Source: Triparma columacea
Taxonomy: Eukaryota; Sar; Bolidophyceae; Parmales; Triparmaceae
Direction of reading: 5' to 3'
Assembly: GCA_030267965.1 (NCBI GenBank)
Contig: BRYA01000007.1
Span: forward strand, 564-60,455
DNA length: 59,892 nucleotides
Shown: positions 11,692 to 20,610 of the stretch, one piece after another
How positions within the stretch are numbered: the first letter of the stretch is position 1
Layout of the letters: every line of letters starts with the position of its first letter
The notes under the pieces: model-generated
Told to the model about the DNA's origin: nothing
The model's input: the letters and a program-made list of their open reading frames with translations, nothing else
The model's database searches: none
Position numbers and translations under genes: made by a program

Positions 11692-14600
11692 ATGCCGGCG
11701 ATCTGGCAATCTCTCCGTCCACCTCCGGACAAGAACAAGGCGCTGAAGGAGACACCGATACCGAAAGAGCACCTGGCCACCATTCTCCCACTGTGGGATA
11801 GTATTTCTGGCCTCGTGACAGAGGCTAGAAAGGATGTTGAGGTCGTTGCTGTGCAGATGGAGAAGTCTCAGCCGACTTCTCTTGCGTGTGCGGGCGCGAC
11901 ATCCGCTTCGCTGAGGGTCGGAAAGCTCGTGAAGGTCAGCAAGGTTAGGGACCTCCCCAAGTCACTTAACGCAGTCAAGGCTGCAATCACAAAGGCGAAC
12001 CTGACGTGGGCAGGAATCGAGAACCAGAAGGATGACAAGGCACTGCAGGATCTGGTGCCAGTAATAGAGAGCGTAGTGGGGAACCTGACTGCAGTGCAGG
12101 AAGTTCTTGAGAAAATAAGTGAGTAGTGTCTGGGTTTTTGGGATAATATGGTTTGGGGTTGGGGGAGGGGGGGGGGGGGAGCATCGTGCGCTCAAAATCT
12201 AACATGCCGGCACCCCCTCCGCCCCCACCAATAACCCTACGTCAGACTCTATATTGAATCCTAAGCCTGGCAGCCTTGAAGCTCAGGGCAGCAGTGGGCG
12301 CGGTAAGAGGAGGTTCGGCCGTGCCGCCAGCAAGGTGAAGGTAACCGCCGCCCTCTCTGTGAAAAAAGCGCCCGCGGAGGACGCGGGGGACGCGGAGGCT
12401 CCGTCCGATCCCGTTGGGGATGGTGTCGCACCGGCTGCTGCTGAGGTGTTGGATAAGCCTCAGGCGTTCTCGTCTACCGGGAGCCCCAAGGCTACCAAGG
12501 TCAGGACCAGGGCCAGCAACGTGGCTGGCCAGCAGGCCTCAATTGGCAAGGTCGTCAGGAAGGTGAGAGGGTTGCGAGAGTGCGAGTTGGGAGGGGGGGG
12601 GCGCATTGGTCCCCGTTTGCCCCAGTTCTGTCAGCCCTCCCTCCCCCCCTCCCCGAAGCGCGAGCGTGCGCGTCTGTGACCTTGGCACGACGTAAACTAA
12701 ATCCCCCCCCCACCCACCCACCCACCCCTAACTTCACGCGCACCCATTTTCCCCCTCCTCCCCGCGCCCCTCTCCCTTAGCTCCGTGATAACAAGGTAAA
12801 AGTAGACAGTTCAACTCAGAATGAGTTCGGTTCCAACGCCATCGACCTCCTTAAGCTCGAGCGTTCCCAGCCCCTCAATGAGGCCGCAGTTGAGCTCGGG
12901 GAGTACTTTTCATTAAGGGCTGAAATGAGGAAGAACCCTGGGGGTTTCAGGGGGAGCACAAAGAGCAGCAAAGAACTCGTGGGGATCATGCTTAGCAAAC
13001 CGAGGACGGCGGGAGGGAGAAATGAGAGCATGGCGTTCAAGAAAAAGATGGGGTCGAAGTGGGGGAAACTTCAGGCTGGTGTTAGGGGTGAGGTTGACGC
13101 CGGAGGGGTGGGGGGTGGGGGGGGAGAAGGGGGAGAGAAGAAACCTTCGACCCCCTCGGGGGCTCGGGGGGGGGACGGGAAGGCGAGGGAGAGGGAGGGA
13201 CCACTGGGACTACCTAATTTGAAAAACGCAAAGAACTTGAGAGGATCGTTGAGGTCGACTTTCAGGAATGTTAAAAACGTTATGGGGGTCAAGTCTATAC
13301 TCAAACCAGCATCCCGCGACGGCAGCGGGGGTAGCAGGGGAGGCGATTTCGGAGGAAAGGGAGGCGGTGGTGGTGGTAGTATAGACTTTGACGTAGATTC
13401 CAGCGGTAACATTGAGAGCGGTCGGGAGAGTGGGGTGCAGTCGGTTAGGAGCAGCATTAGGGGTGTCGCTAGCACGCTGGGTAGGTTCTCGCCCAAGAGG
13501 TTGAGGCCTTCCTTACCCTCGAGCGCGGGGGGGGGGGGGAGGGAGAGAAGCGGGAGGAGCATTAGCTTTGACTTGGACGAGGGAGAGGTGGGGGGGGGAG
13601 GAGGGAGGGGGGAGGGGGGAGGGGGGAAGAAACCATCGACAGCACCGCAGCCCTCGCTACCTAACATAGTAGAGCCACCAACAACTCCCGAGTCTAGGTC
13701 TGCGGTAGCGCGAACGGTCGGAGGAGAATCTATGGATAAGCTCGCATCAAGCCTGGAGGCTTTGCACGGGGAGTTCGCCATGGCCGTGCCTAGCCCAAGT
13801 AAGCTAGATATGGAGGCTTTCAAGGCGGCGTTTCACGGGGGGGAGGGGGAGGGGGAGGAGGGTGAGGGTAAGGAGGGTGAGGATGCGAAGAAGGAGGAGG
13901 TGAAGGAGAAGGAGAAGAAGGGTAAGAAGAAGAAGAAGAAGAAGAGGGGCATCACGGGGATGTTCGGGTTCAAGGGCATAAAGGACGCCGTCGGTAAGGG
14001 CGTTGCGATGATCGGTAGCAAGGCCCTCCGTGCCGTTACTCCGCCAAAGTCACCATTCGGCAGGAGCAAGAAGAGGTACGTCATGGAGGGGAAGGGGGGG
14101 GGACTTAGCGACGCCGAGATTTTAGAGGACGCGCTCAAGTACTGGACGGCCGTGAAGGAGGGTAGAATGCTTGAGAGCGTGGCGGACAGCAACCACAACA
14201 GGAAGTTCGGTATACAGCAGGCCAAGAGGAGTTTCCTCTCACGGACCAAGAGCCGGAGGGGTAAGGAGGCCCACGAGAGCTACAGGATGGACGGTGCCCA
14301 GGGGAGCCTAGAGTGGGCCGACCTTAACCTCGGCCTCGTGGCGTTCGCAATGACGGAGGGGGTGGGAGGGGAGGAGAGTAAAAGGGGACACGGTAGGGCT
14401 GCGGAGTACCTTAGGGCTGCGGCTGAGGAGCACCCCCACGACCCCTCGGCTTACGTTAGGTCAGGCCAGCTCCAGGCCTTGAGCGATAACAGGGTGACTC
14501 GGGCAAGGGGTCTTGAGAACCTCCGTCGAGGCGTCGAACTCCTGGAGGGCCTAGAGGCAAGGGGTGACCCGAGCTCCTTCCTGGTGGAGGCTGGCGCAAG

Positions 14601-14988
14601 CTTCGGCGCACTGGCGTACGAGAACAGCGAGCTTAAGAACGCGACGAGGGCGTTCGACAGGGTTTTGATGGAGGGAAGTTATTACGCGGCTGACGAGGCG
14701 CTGTGCACGAAGGCACAGGTCATGCTTAGGAGGGGACAGTACGAGGAGGCGGCGAAGTTCTACCAGGCCATGGGGGGGGACAAGCCACCCAGGCGGGAGG
14801 GGGGGTTGCGGAAATTGTACGGGGAGGGGGGAGAGGGAGGGAGAGGGAAACAGGTTTACTATTACCCAGAGTTTGAGAGGGAGGAAATGGGGGGGAATTT
14901 GGGGTGGGTTAGGACCATGAGGAGGCCGGAGACGATGCAGGGAGCGAGGGAGGCATACGATATGGATCCTAGGCATTTGAGTAGGTAA
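11692..14988 (+). CDS. Large Gly/Lys-rich protein with C-terminal TPR-like helices, function unknown
   Basis: Three exons, 11692-12118, 12246-12562 and 12781-14988, phases consistent; 983 residues. I do not recognise the family. The N-terminal about 140 residues are helical with heptad-like spacing (KDVEVVAVQMEKS, LNAVKAAITKANL). The middle (about 150-600) is low complexity: Gly runs, SxxR/K basic clusters, KPSTPSG/KPSTAPQ motifs and a KKGKKKKKKKRG cluster, so it is probably disordered and possibly membrane- or RNA-associated. Residues about 700-930 look like TPR-type helix pairs (AAEYLRAAAEEHPHDPSAYV, then QVMLRRGQYEEAAKFYQAM). The sense strand of the last exon is extremely G-rich, with G runs of 7-9. 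Converges with the MPP6-like gene (84 bp between stops). The coding call is firm, the function open. Confidence 0.75.
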
Positions 14989-15072
14989 AAAGTTGTGTTG
15001 TTGTGTTTTTGTTATAGAGGCTCGAGGCTATTATTATTACGCGTGGTTGGAGTGGGGGGGGCTGGGCTGCCT

Positions 15073-16293
15073 TCACTCTATGAGCAGGTCCTGGGCTCGC
15101 TTGAGCTTCTTGCGCTGCTTTGGGCTGAGCTTGCGGCCGGCTGAGGAGGACCCCGAACCCTTCCTCTTCAGGTTTGATTGGTTCTTGTTCGCCCACTTTG
15201 GTGGGGGGGGGGGGGGGGTTAGTGCGATATTTACAGTAGTCTCCTTGTCATGATAACCAAACGCGCAGCGACGTTGTTTTTGTTATGTTTTTGGTATCCT
15301 AACAAACCTAACACCCTCTCCCTTTTCCTCACCTCTACCATTTCCCCGTCTCCCACTGCCCCGCTCTTCTTAACTCTCCTCTCCTCCTTCACCGCCCTCT
15401 CCTGGTCCTGAACCAAAGTCTCTATGAATTCGTTCATACCATGGTAGCTGCGGCGGCCTGTGACGAAGGTGGAAGGGCCTGGAGATTGGGAGAGTGTTGT
15501 TACTGTGAAACCTGAGGTGGAGGAGGGTTGGAGAGGAGCTTTTTTGGAGGAGGAGGGGGAGTTTAGGAAGAAGGGGGTGCTTGTGGTGGTGGTGGTGGTG
15601 GCGGTGGTGGTGGTGGTGGTGGTGGTAGAGGTGGATTGTAAGGTGGTGGAGTTGGTTGGAAATTGTTTAGATGTTGACGAGGAGGAGGAGGAGGAGGAGG
15701 ATTTCTTGGCGCCTCCTTTTACCATGAACTGTTTGTTAGATTTTGTGAGATTTTGGGCGTTTAAGGGGTGATGTGTGTGGGGGTTTTGGGGGGTGTAGGG
15801 GGTGATGGGTTAGTGTCAAATGGGTTGGTAAGTGTTAGTGGATAGGGGTCGTGGGTAAGCGTTGTCTCTCAGGGTTATCTCTCAGGGTTGTCTCTAAGGG
15901 TTGTCTCTCAGTCATCTTTTGGGTTCTAATCTTTTCGTCATCTTTCTCATCCATCTCTCTCAGCCTCTATCTCTCCTCTCTCAATCATCATCAATCGCTA
16001 TATTGCCTCTTTGAGTGATGATAACTCACCTTCATATTTCTTGTGGCTCCTGATAGTAATTTATTGGAGGAGTGTTTATCTTTATTGCTTGAGTGTTTGC
16101 TGTTGTTGTTGCTATTGTTATCATTATCATTATCATTAGTATTTAATGCGCTATATCCATTCTGTGAGGCCTTATTTGTCCCTTTTTTGTTATTACCCTT
16201 GGATTTCTTTGCTCTATTTGAGCTATTGTTCGAGCTATTTCCGCTATTCACTCTACTCTCGTTTGAAGGCTTATTATCACCAGGTCTCCACAT
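15073..16293 (-). CDS. M-phase phosphoprotein 6 (MPP6)-like RNA exosome cofactor
   Basis: Three exons, all phase 0: 16293-16030, 15728-15333 and 15195-15073; 260 residues. MPP6 is a nuclear exosome cofactor that binds RRP6/MTR4-containing complexes and acts in pre-rRNA maturation. The two short conserved blocks of the family are present. Joining exon 1 to exon 2 creates LSGATRNMKFMVKGG, like the family's LSKNLLRMKFM block, and FVTGRRSYHGMNEFIETL matches the GRMSFRGFNP-type block. The C-terminus is basic (KLSPKQRKKLKRAQ). The rest is low complexity: an Asn/Ser-rich N-terminus and a Ser/Thr tract encoded by GGT repeats (15585-15630), making it longer than the about 160-residue human protein. 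An in-frame upstream start at about 16404 would add a hydrophobic stretch and looks less likely. The family call rests on two short motifs. Confidence 0.6.
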
Positions 16294-16432
16294 ATATAAT
16301 ATCGTTGAAAAGAGAAAAAGAAGAGAAAAAGAAGAAAAGTAGAAAAGTGGTGGGCAGAGAAAGGCAGGACAAAGGTGTGACTGAAAAGGAAGGAGGGAAA
16401 TCAACCTCTTCTTCGTCTCTACCGTACCTCAA

Positions 16433-16539
16433 TATTCATTGAGGGCTTGAACTGTTAACAAAAAGACCGTATAATAAATCCAGGGTTAAGATTAGGTTAC
16501 CAGAAGGACAGTATAATAAAATCCTCTCCATCCCGAACT
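16433..16539 (+). promoter_or_regulatory. Leader with two GACNGTATAAW boxes, copy A
   Basis: Directly upstream of the first LRR gene. Two boxes of the form GAC-N-GTATAATAAA(A)TCC begin at 16465 and 16507, 42 bp apart. The same pair with the same spacing precedes the paralogue (18008 and 18050). The first box could be a TATA element and the second lie near the transcription start; this is inference. Confidence 0.5.
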
Positions 16540-17373
16540 ATGAGTGAATTTGACTTTGTTCATGGTGATGACTATAGTGATGACGATAATGATGACTATG
16601 GTGATGACTATAGTGACTATGACGACCCAGATGATGGGGACTCTCTCCTTCCCAAAACAGCAGTATACTCCGGAACAGAGAGCTTCAGAGGCAATTATGA
16701 ACTCACAGAAGTGACTTTTGCACAAGGAGTGACGACAATTGGCGAACGCGCCTTCGTAGGATGCTCCTCCCTCACGGCCATTACCATCCCAGATGGAGTG
16801 ACGACAATTGGCCATGCTGCCTTCCTTGGATGCTCCTCCCTCACGGCCATCACCATCCCAGACGGAGTGACGATGTTTGGCGAAAGCGCCTTCTTGGGAT
16901 GCTCCTCCCTCACGGCCATCACAATCCCGGACTCAGTGACGATGATTGGCGAACGCGCTTTCACTTGGTGCTTCTTCCTCACGGCCGTCACCATCCCGGA
17001 CTCAGTGACGACGATCGGCCATCAAGCCTTCGATGGATGCTCCGCCCTAACAAAACTCATGCTATCTCCTGCCGTTTCCATTGGTGATAACTGCTTTTTG
17101 AACTGCACTTCCCTCATCGCTGCCGCTGCTGATCAAAATATGCCGACCGTCTCTGACCTCCTCCATTATAGGTGGCACCGCAATGTCGCTGTGATGGAAC
17201 GCGTCAACGCTCTTCTGTGCCTCAAGGGAACCTGGGATCACGTGGAGAATCACCCCTGCGAACCGGATAGTCTGAAGAGGAAACGAACAGAAGTTGAAGC
17301 CCCGCTTAAGGCAAGTGAGGCACGTGACAAGATCCCGAAAGTTTTGTGGAGAGTAATTCTGGAATTTCTCTAA
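16540..17373 (+). CDS. BspA-type LRR_5 protein, paralogue A
   Basis: Single exon, 277 residues, start chosen because ATGAGTGAATTTGAC and the preceding leader are shared with paralogue B. Residues 1-35 are an Asp/Tyr-rich acidic segment (DDYSDDDNDD). Then about six 23-residue BspA/LRR_5 repeats follow, with consensus LTAITIPDGVTTIGxxAFxxCSS, as used for protein binding in many protists and bacteria. A non-repeat C-terminus (about 205-277) carries RVNALLCLKGTWDHVEN, a basic KRKRTE patch and IPKVLWRVILEFL, all conserved in paralogue B. There is no signal peptide, so an intracellular and possibly nuclear location is suggested by the basic patch. Divergent from the MPP6-like gene. Function unknown. 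Confidence 0.85.
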   Translation: MSEFDFVHGDDYSDDDNDDYGDDYSDYDDPDDGDSLLPKTAVYSGTESFRGNYELTEVTFAQGVTTIGERAFVGCSSLTAITIPDGVTTIGHAAFLGCSSLTAITIPDGVTMFGESAFLGCSSLTAITIPDSVTMIGERAFTWCFFLTAVTIPDSVTTIGHQAFDGCSALTKLMLSPAVSIGDNCFLNCTSLIAAAADQNMPTVSDLLHYRWHRNVAVMERVNALLCLKGTWDHVENHPCEPDSLKRKRTEVEAPLKASEARDKIPKVLWRVILEFL

Positions 17374-17969
17374 TCTCTTTGCGCTTGATTAGTTGGATTT
17401 AAGGCTGTCCGAACTAAAGTTTGTTGGGTAAAAAAATAGAATTATTTGAGGGCGTCAAGTTTAATTCTTCAAAACAAACCGCGTACTTCAACACCCCCCT
17501 CTCCTCTGAATCGGATAAGAGCTGTGTAAATCGTAGTTTTTGTGCAAAAACACAGGTCTGCCAAACCCACCCTCAGTGGAGGGAGAAATAGGAGGAGCAA
17601 TAAATAAATCTTATCAAAAAAAGGTAAGGCGGACAACAATGACAATGATGACCCTTGTTAAGGCTTTAACCAGTTGTATTTCGTCCTATTGTTGATTTCA
17701 GTTTCCCATTAACGTCAAGGAACCAAGTTATTTCCCCTTCAATCGAGGTCGAGGATTCGTGGGTTTTTTCCCCGTCTTATTACCGTCTTATGGACGAGAT
17801 AATACTACTTTGGGCCCTATTTCCGATACTGTTGGTGTCATACTGTGGTTACTATCGGGTGGATAACTGCTATTGACGCCGCAATGACACATTCCTTGAG
17901 GGTCCACCATCCCTTTCCCTTGATCTTCGTCCATTACACCACACTAACCCTCCTGATTCCCGTCAATAA
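17374..17969. other. Gene-free spacer between LRR paralogues
   Basis: About 600 bp, AT-richer than the genes, holding the 3' UTR of paralogue A and unique sequence. No coding frame with recognisable content, no repeat and no RNA gene seen. The duplicated leader of paralogue B begins at about 17970. Confidence 0.5.
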
Positions 17970-18080
17970 TGTAGGAATTCGTTGAGGATTGAAGCTGTTA
18001 ACGACAAGACTGTATAATAAATCCGGGGTTAGGGTTAGGTCACCGAAAGGACAGTATAAAAGATCCTCTCCATCCCTACT
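17970..18080 (+). promoter_or_regulatory. Leader with two GACNGTATAAW boxes, copy B
   Basis: Duplicate of the leader of paralogue A. Boxes begin at 18008 and 18050 (42 bp apart, as in copy A). Between them lies ggggttagggttagg, a telomere-repeat-like (TTAGGG) element that is degenerate in copy A (agggttaagattagg). Confidence 0.5.
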
Positions 18081-19091
18081 ATGAGTGAATTTGACTTTGC
18101 TTATGGTGATGACTATAGTGATGACGACGGTGATGACGACAGTGGCGACTATAGTGATGACGATGGTGATGACTATGATGACTATGGTGATGCCTATGAA
18201 ATCCCAGCTGGGTACTATCCCCTTCCCAAAACAGCAGTATACTCCGGAACAGAGACCTTCAAAGACAATCATGAACTCACAGAAGTGACTTTTGCACAAG
18301 GAGTGACGTCGATTGGCGATGAAACCTTCAGGGGATGCTCCTCCCTCCTGTCCATCACCATCCCAGATGGAGTGACGATGATTGGCAATCGTGTCTTCTA
18401 CGGATGCTCCTCCCTCACGGCCATCACCATCCCGGACGGAGTGACGATGATTGGCGATGCCACCTTCTGGGAATGCTCCTCCCTCACGGCCATCACCATC
18501 CCGGACGGAGTGACTACAATTGGCAATGGCGCCTTCGTAGGATGCTTCGAAGGATGCTCCTCCCTCACGGCCATCACCATCCCAATTGGAGTGACGACAA
18601 TTGGCTGGGCCGCCTTCTCTAGATGCTCCTCCCTCACTGCCATCACAATCCCGGACGGAGTGACCTCGATTCGCGATTTCGCCTTCTCCGGATGCTCCTC
18701 CCTCACGGCCATCACAATCCCGGACTCAGTGACGTCGATTGGCAATGGCGCCTTCTTGGGATGCTCCTCCCTGACGAAACTCATTCTATCTCCTGCCGTT
18801 TCCATCGGTGAAGACTGCTTCTTGAACTGCACTGCCCTTATTGCTGCTGCTGCAGATCAAAATATGTCCACTGTCTCTGACCTTCTCCATTCTAGGTGGC
18901 ACCGCATACGTGAACGCGTCAACGCTCTGCTGTGCCTTAAGGGAACCTGGGATCACGTGGAGAACCCACCTAGGAGATCGGCTAGGAAGCGGAAGCGAAC
19001 TGATGGAGTTGAAGCACCACCGCTAAGGGCAACTGAGACACGGGAGAAGATACCGAAAGTTTTGTGGAGAGTAATTCTGGAATTTCTGTAA
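18081..19091 (+). CDS. BspA-type LRR_5 protein, paralogue B
   Basis: Single exon, 336 residues, tandem paralogue of the gene at 16540. Same architecture: acidic Asp/Tyr/Gly-rich N-terminus (longer here, about 47 residues), then about eight LRR_5 repeats of 23 residues, then the conserved C-terminus (RVNALLCLKGTWDHVEN, RKRKRTDGVE, IPKVLWRVILEFL). One repeat (about 18535-18560) carries a 4-residue insertion from a 12-bp slip duplication, ggatgcttcgaaggatgc. The extra repeats relative to A indicate unequal exchange among 69-bp units. The shared N-terminus, C-terminus and promoter make a recent whole-gene duplication likely. Confidence 0.85.
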   Translation: MSEFDFAYGDDYSDDDGDDDSGDYSDDDGDDYDDYGDAYEIPAGYYPLPKTAVYSGTETFKDNHELTEVTFAQGVTSIGDETFRGCSSLLSITIPDGVTMIGNRVFYGCSSLTAITIPDGVTMIGDATFWECSSLTAITIPDGVTTIGNGAFVGCFEGCSSLTAITIPIGVTTIGWAAFSRCSSLTAITIPDGVTSIRDFAFSGCSSLTAITIPDSVTSIGNGAFLGCSSLTKLILSPAVSIGEDCFLNCTALIAAAADQNMSTVSDLLHSRWHRIRERVNALLCLKGTWDHVENPPRRSARKRKRTDGVEAPPLRATETREKIPKVLWRVILEFL

Positions 19092-19411
19092 AGTCTTTGT
19101 TGTTGAATCAATCGTTCAATTGTTTTATCTGAGAACCCACGCACCAACAGGGGAGGAGTGAGAAAGATAGTGAAGAAAAATGGCAGAGATTTTGCAGAAA
19201 GACAGAAATCCCAAGATCAATCCAAAAACGTTATATTGTTGATTACGATACATTCATTCATGGAATTAATACTTAGACATCACAAATCAACTCATTATTA
19301 AACAAAAATTACGTCAAATCAGAGAAATAAACCACACCACCACAACTCGATACACAGAAACACACACACTACAGACACCCCCACACACTACAGACACCCC
19401 CACACTACACC
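19092..19411. other. Gene-free spacer before RPP30
   Basis: 320 bp containing the 3' UTR of LRR paralogue B and the 5' flank of the RPP30 gene. A short direct repeat of cacactacagacaccccca occurs at about 19365-19402 just before the start codon. Nothing else recognisable. Confidence 0.5.
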
Positions 19412-20569
19412 ATGCCCTCAACCAAGAAGCGTCAGCGCACAATCTCCCCCCCCAAGCTAAACTACGACCTAAATGTCCTCCTCCCCCCCCCCACCTCTTC
19501 CCCCTCCTCCTCAAGCCCCCCCTCCCGAAACGCCGTAACCTGCACGCCGAGGGCGTGGACGCCTTGGGATAGCGTGGCGCAGAGGGAACTGATGGAGGAG
19601 TATGTTAATATTACTAGAATGGGGGGAGGGAAGTGGGTCGTTGCTGTTGCAGATGTAGTCATTGGGAAGGTAAAGAGGAGGGATGAAACAAAGTCGCAGC
19701 AGGTCAATATCTCCAAGAAGTCGGCATCATCATCGGCCTCCTCCACTGACGTCCACGAAACTGAGGAGCTAGTATCCCCAACCTCCCTCCTCCGTCCCCC
19801 CCCAAGTTCCGTCCTTCTCCTCCGTCGTTTAACCTCAATAATAGAGTCCTCCACCGACATAACCTCCTTAACCCTACCCTACCCCCCTAATTCCCCTCTC
19901 AACTCTTACGATCTAATAGCAGTCCTCCCTAAAAACCACCCCACCTTCGCCGCAGCCGTAGCCTGCAGCGGTATCGACATAATAACCCTAGAATACGACA
20001 CCTCAGGCCTAACGTACAGGCTAACGAAGGACCTCCTAATACAGGCAAGGACTTCAGACGTTGCCCTCGAGCTTAATTACGGTCCCGCGGTAGTAGGGGG
20101 TACAGGACTCCTAGGTGGCTTTGTTAAGGCTGCCAGGCAACTACACGAGGAGGTTTGTAAGATTCAAACAGGGGCGGACAGACCTCTTGTGTTCGTTAGC
20201 GGGGGGGTCGGGAGATTGGGTGGGGTTAGGGGTAGTACGGAGGTAGGTGCGTGGCTTAGGGCTGGGGCGGGGGTGGGGGGGGGGACGGTTGAGGAGTGGA
20301 TTAGGGGGGGGGGGGAGGTCGTTAGAAGAGCTTGGAGGAGAAGGACGGAGGGGGGGGGAGGTGTGGGGGAGGGGGAGTGGAGGGGATTACAGGGGGGGNN
20401 NNNNNNNNNNNNNNNNNNNNNNNNNNNNNNNNNNNNGGGGGAGAAGGTGGAGGAGGAGAGGGGAGAGGGGGGAGGGGGGAAGGGGGAGGAGGATGGGTTC
20501 CTTATGCTCGCAAAGACGACGGGGGGGAGCAGTAGCGAGGAGGAAGAGGATAGCGAGAAGGAGGACTAA
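19412..20569 (+). CDS. RPP30: RNase P/MRP protein subunit p30 (RPP30/Rpp1)
   Basis: Single frame of 385 codons, interrupted by an unsequenced gap of 38 N at 20399-20436. RPP30 is a core protein of RNase P and RNase MRP (tRNA 5' processing, pre-rRNA cleavage) with a TIM-barrel-like fold. The diagnostic block is at residues 166-228: YDLIAVLPKNHPTFAAAV, DIITLEYD, then ALELNYGPAVVG, and a later VFVSGG segment near residue 265. The N-terminus is a basic/Pro-Ser extension. After the barrel there is a very Gly/Arg/Glu-rich tail in which the gap sits; the reading frame continues across the gap only if the true gap is a multiple of three matching 38 N, so the tail is unreliable. Sense-strand composition switches from C/T-rich codons in the first half to G/A-rich codons in the second. 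Confidence 0.85.
   Translation: MPSTKKRQRTISPPKLNYDLNVLLPPPTSSPSSSSPPSRNAVTCTPRAWTPWDSVAQRELMEEYVNITRMGGGKWVVAVADVVIGKVKRRDETKSQQVNISKKSASSSASSTDVHETEELVSPTSLLRPPPSSVLLLRRLTSIIESSTDITSLTLPYPPNSPLNSYDLIAVLPKNHPTFAAAVACSGIDIITLEYDTSGLTYRLTKDLLIQARTSDVALELNYGPAVVGGTGLLGGFVKAARQLHEEVCKIQTGADRPLVFVSGGVGRLGGVRGSTEVGAWLRAGAGVGGGTVEEWIRGGGEVVRRAWRRRTEGGGGVGEGEWRGLQGGXXXXXXXXXXXXXGEKVEEERGEGGGGKGEEDGFLMLAKTTGGSSSEEEEDSEKED
20399..20436. other. Assembly gap (38 N)
   Basis: A run of 38 N inside the G-rich tail of RPP30, flanked by GGGGGGG on the left and GGGGG on the right. The sequence is G-rich on both sides, which is a plausible cause of failed sequencing. Length may be nominal. Confidence 0.95.
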
Positions 20570-20610
20570 ACTAAACTTTGCAAGCGACGAATTCAAGTCT
20601 TTTTATTATT

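Larger units (their letters stand above)
16714..18778 (+). repeat. 69-bp LRR coding repeats in two arrays
   Basis: Two arrays, about 16714-17060 and 18276-18778, of 69-bp units (23 codons) with nearly identical cores (ctcacggccatcaccatccc). Because 69 is divisible by 3, all other frames stay open across the arrays and produce long spurious frames on both strands. Confidence 0.8.

Noticed and set aside
14969..15196. 75-codon minus-strand frame at the end of the MPP6-like gene
   Set aside because: Different frame from the correctly spliced last exon (WANKNQSNLKRKG), which continues exon 2 in phase 0 and is basic like MPP6 tails.
16695..18832. Long repeated frames on the minus strand (MAVREEHP repeats) and in the second plus frame (MLLPHGHHHP repeats) across the LRR arrays
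   Set aside because: They are shadows: the 69-bp coding repeat keeps all frames open, and only the plus frame giving LTAITIPDGVT has a known domain and a conserved start and leader.
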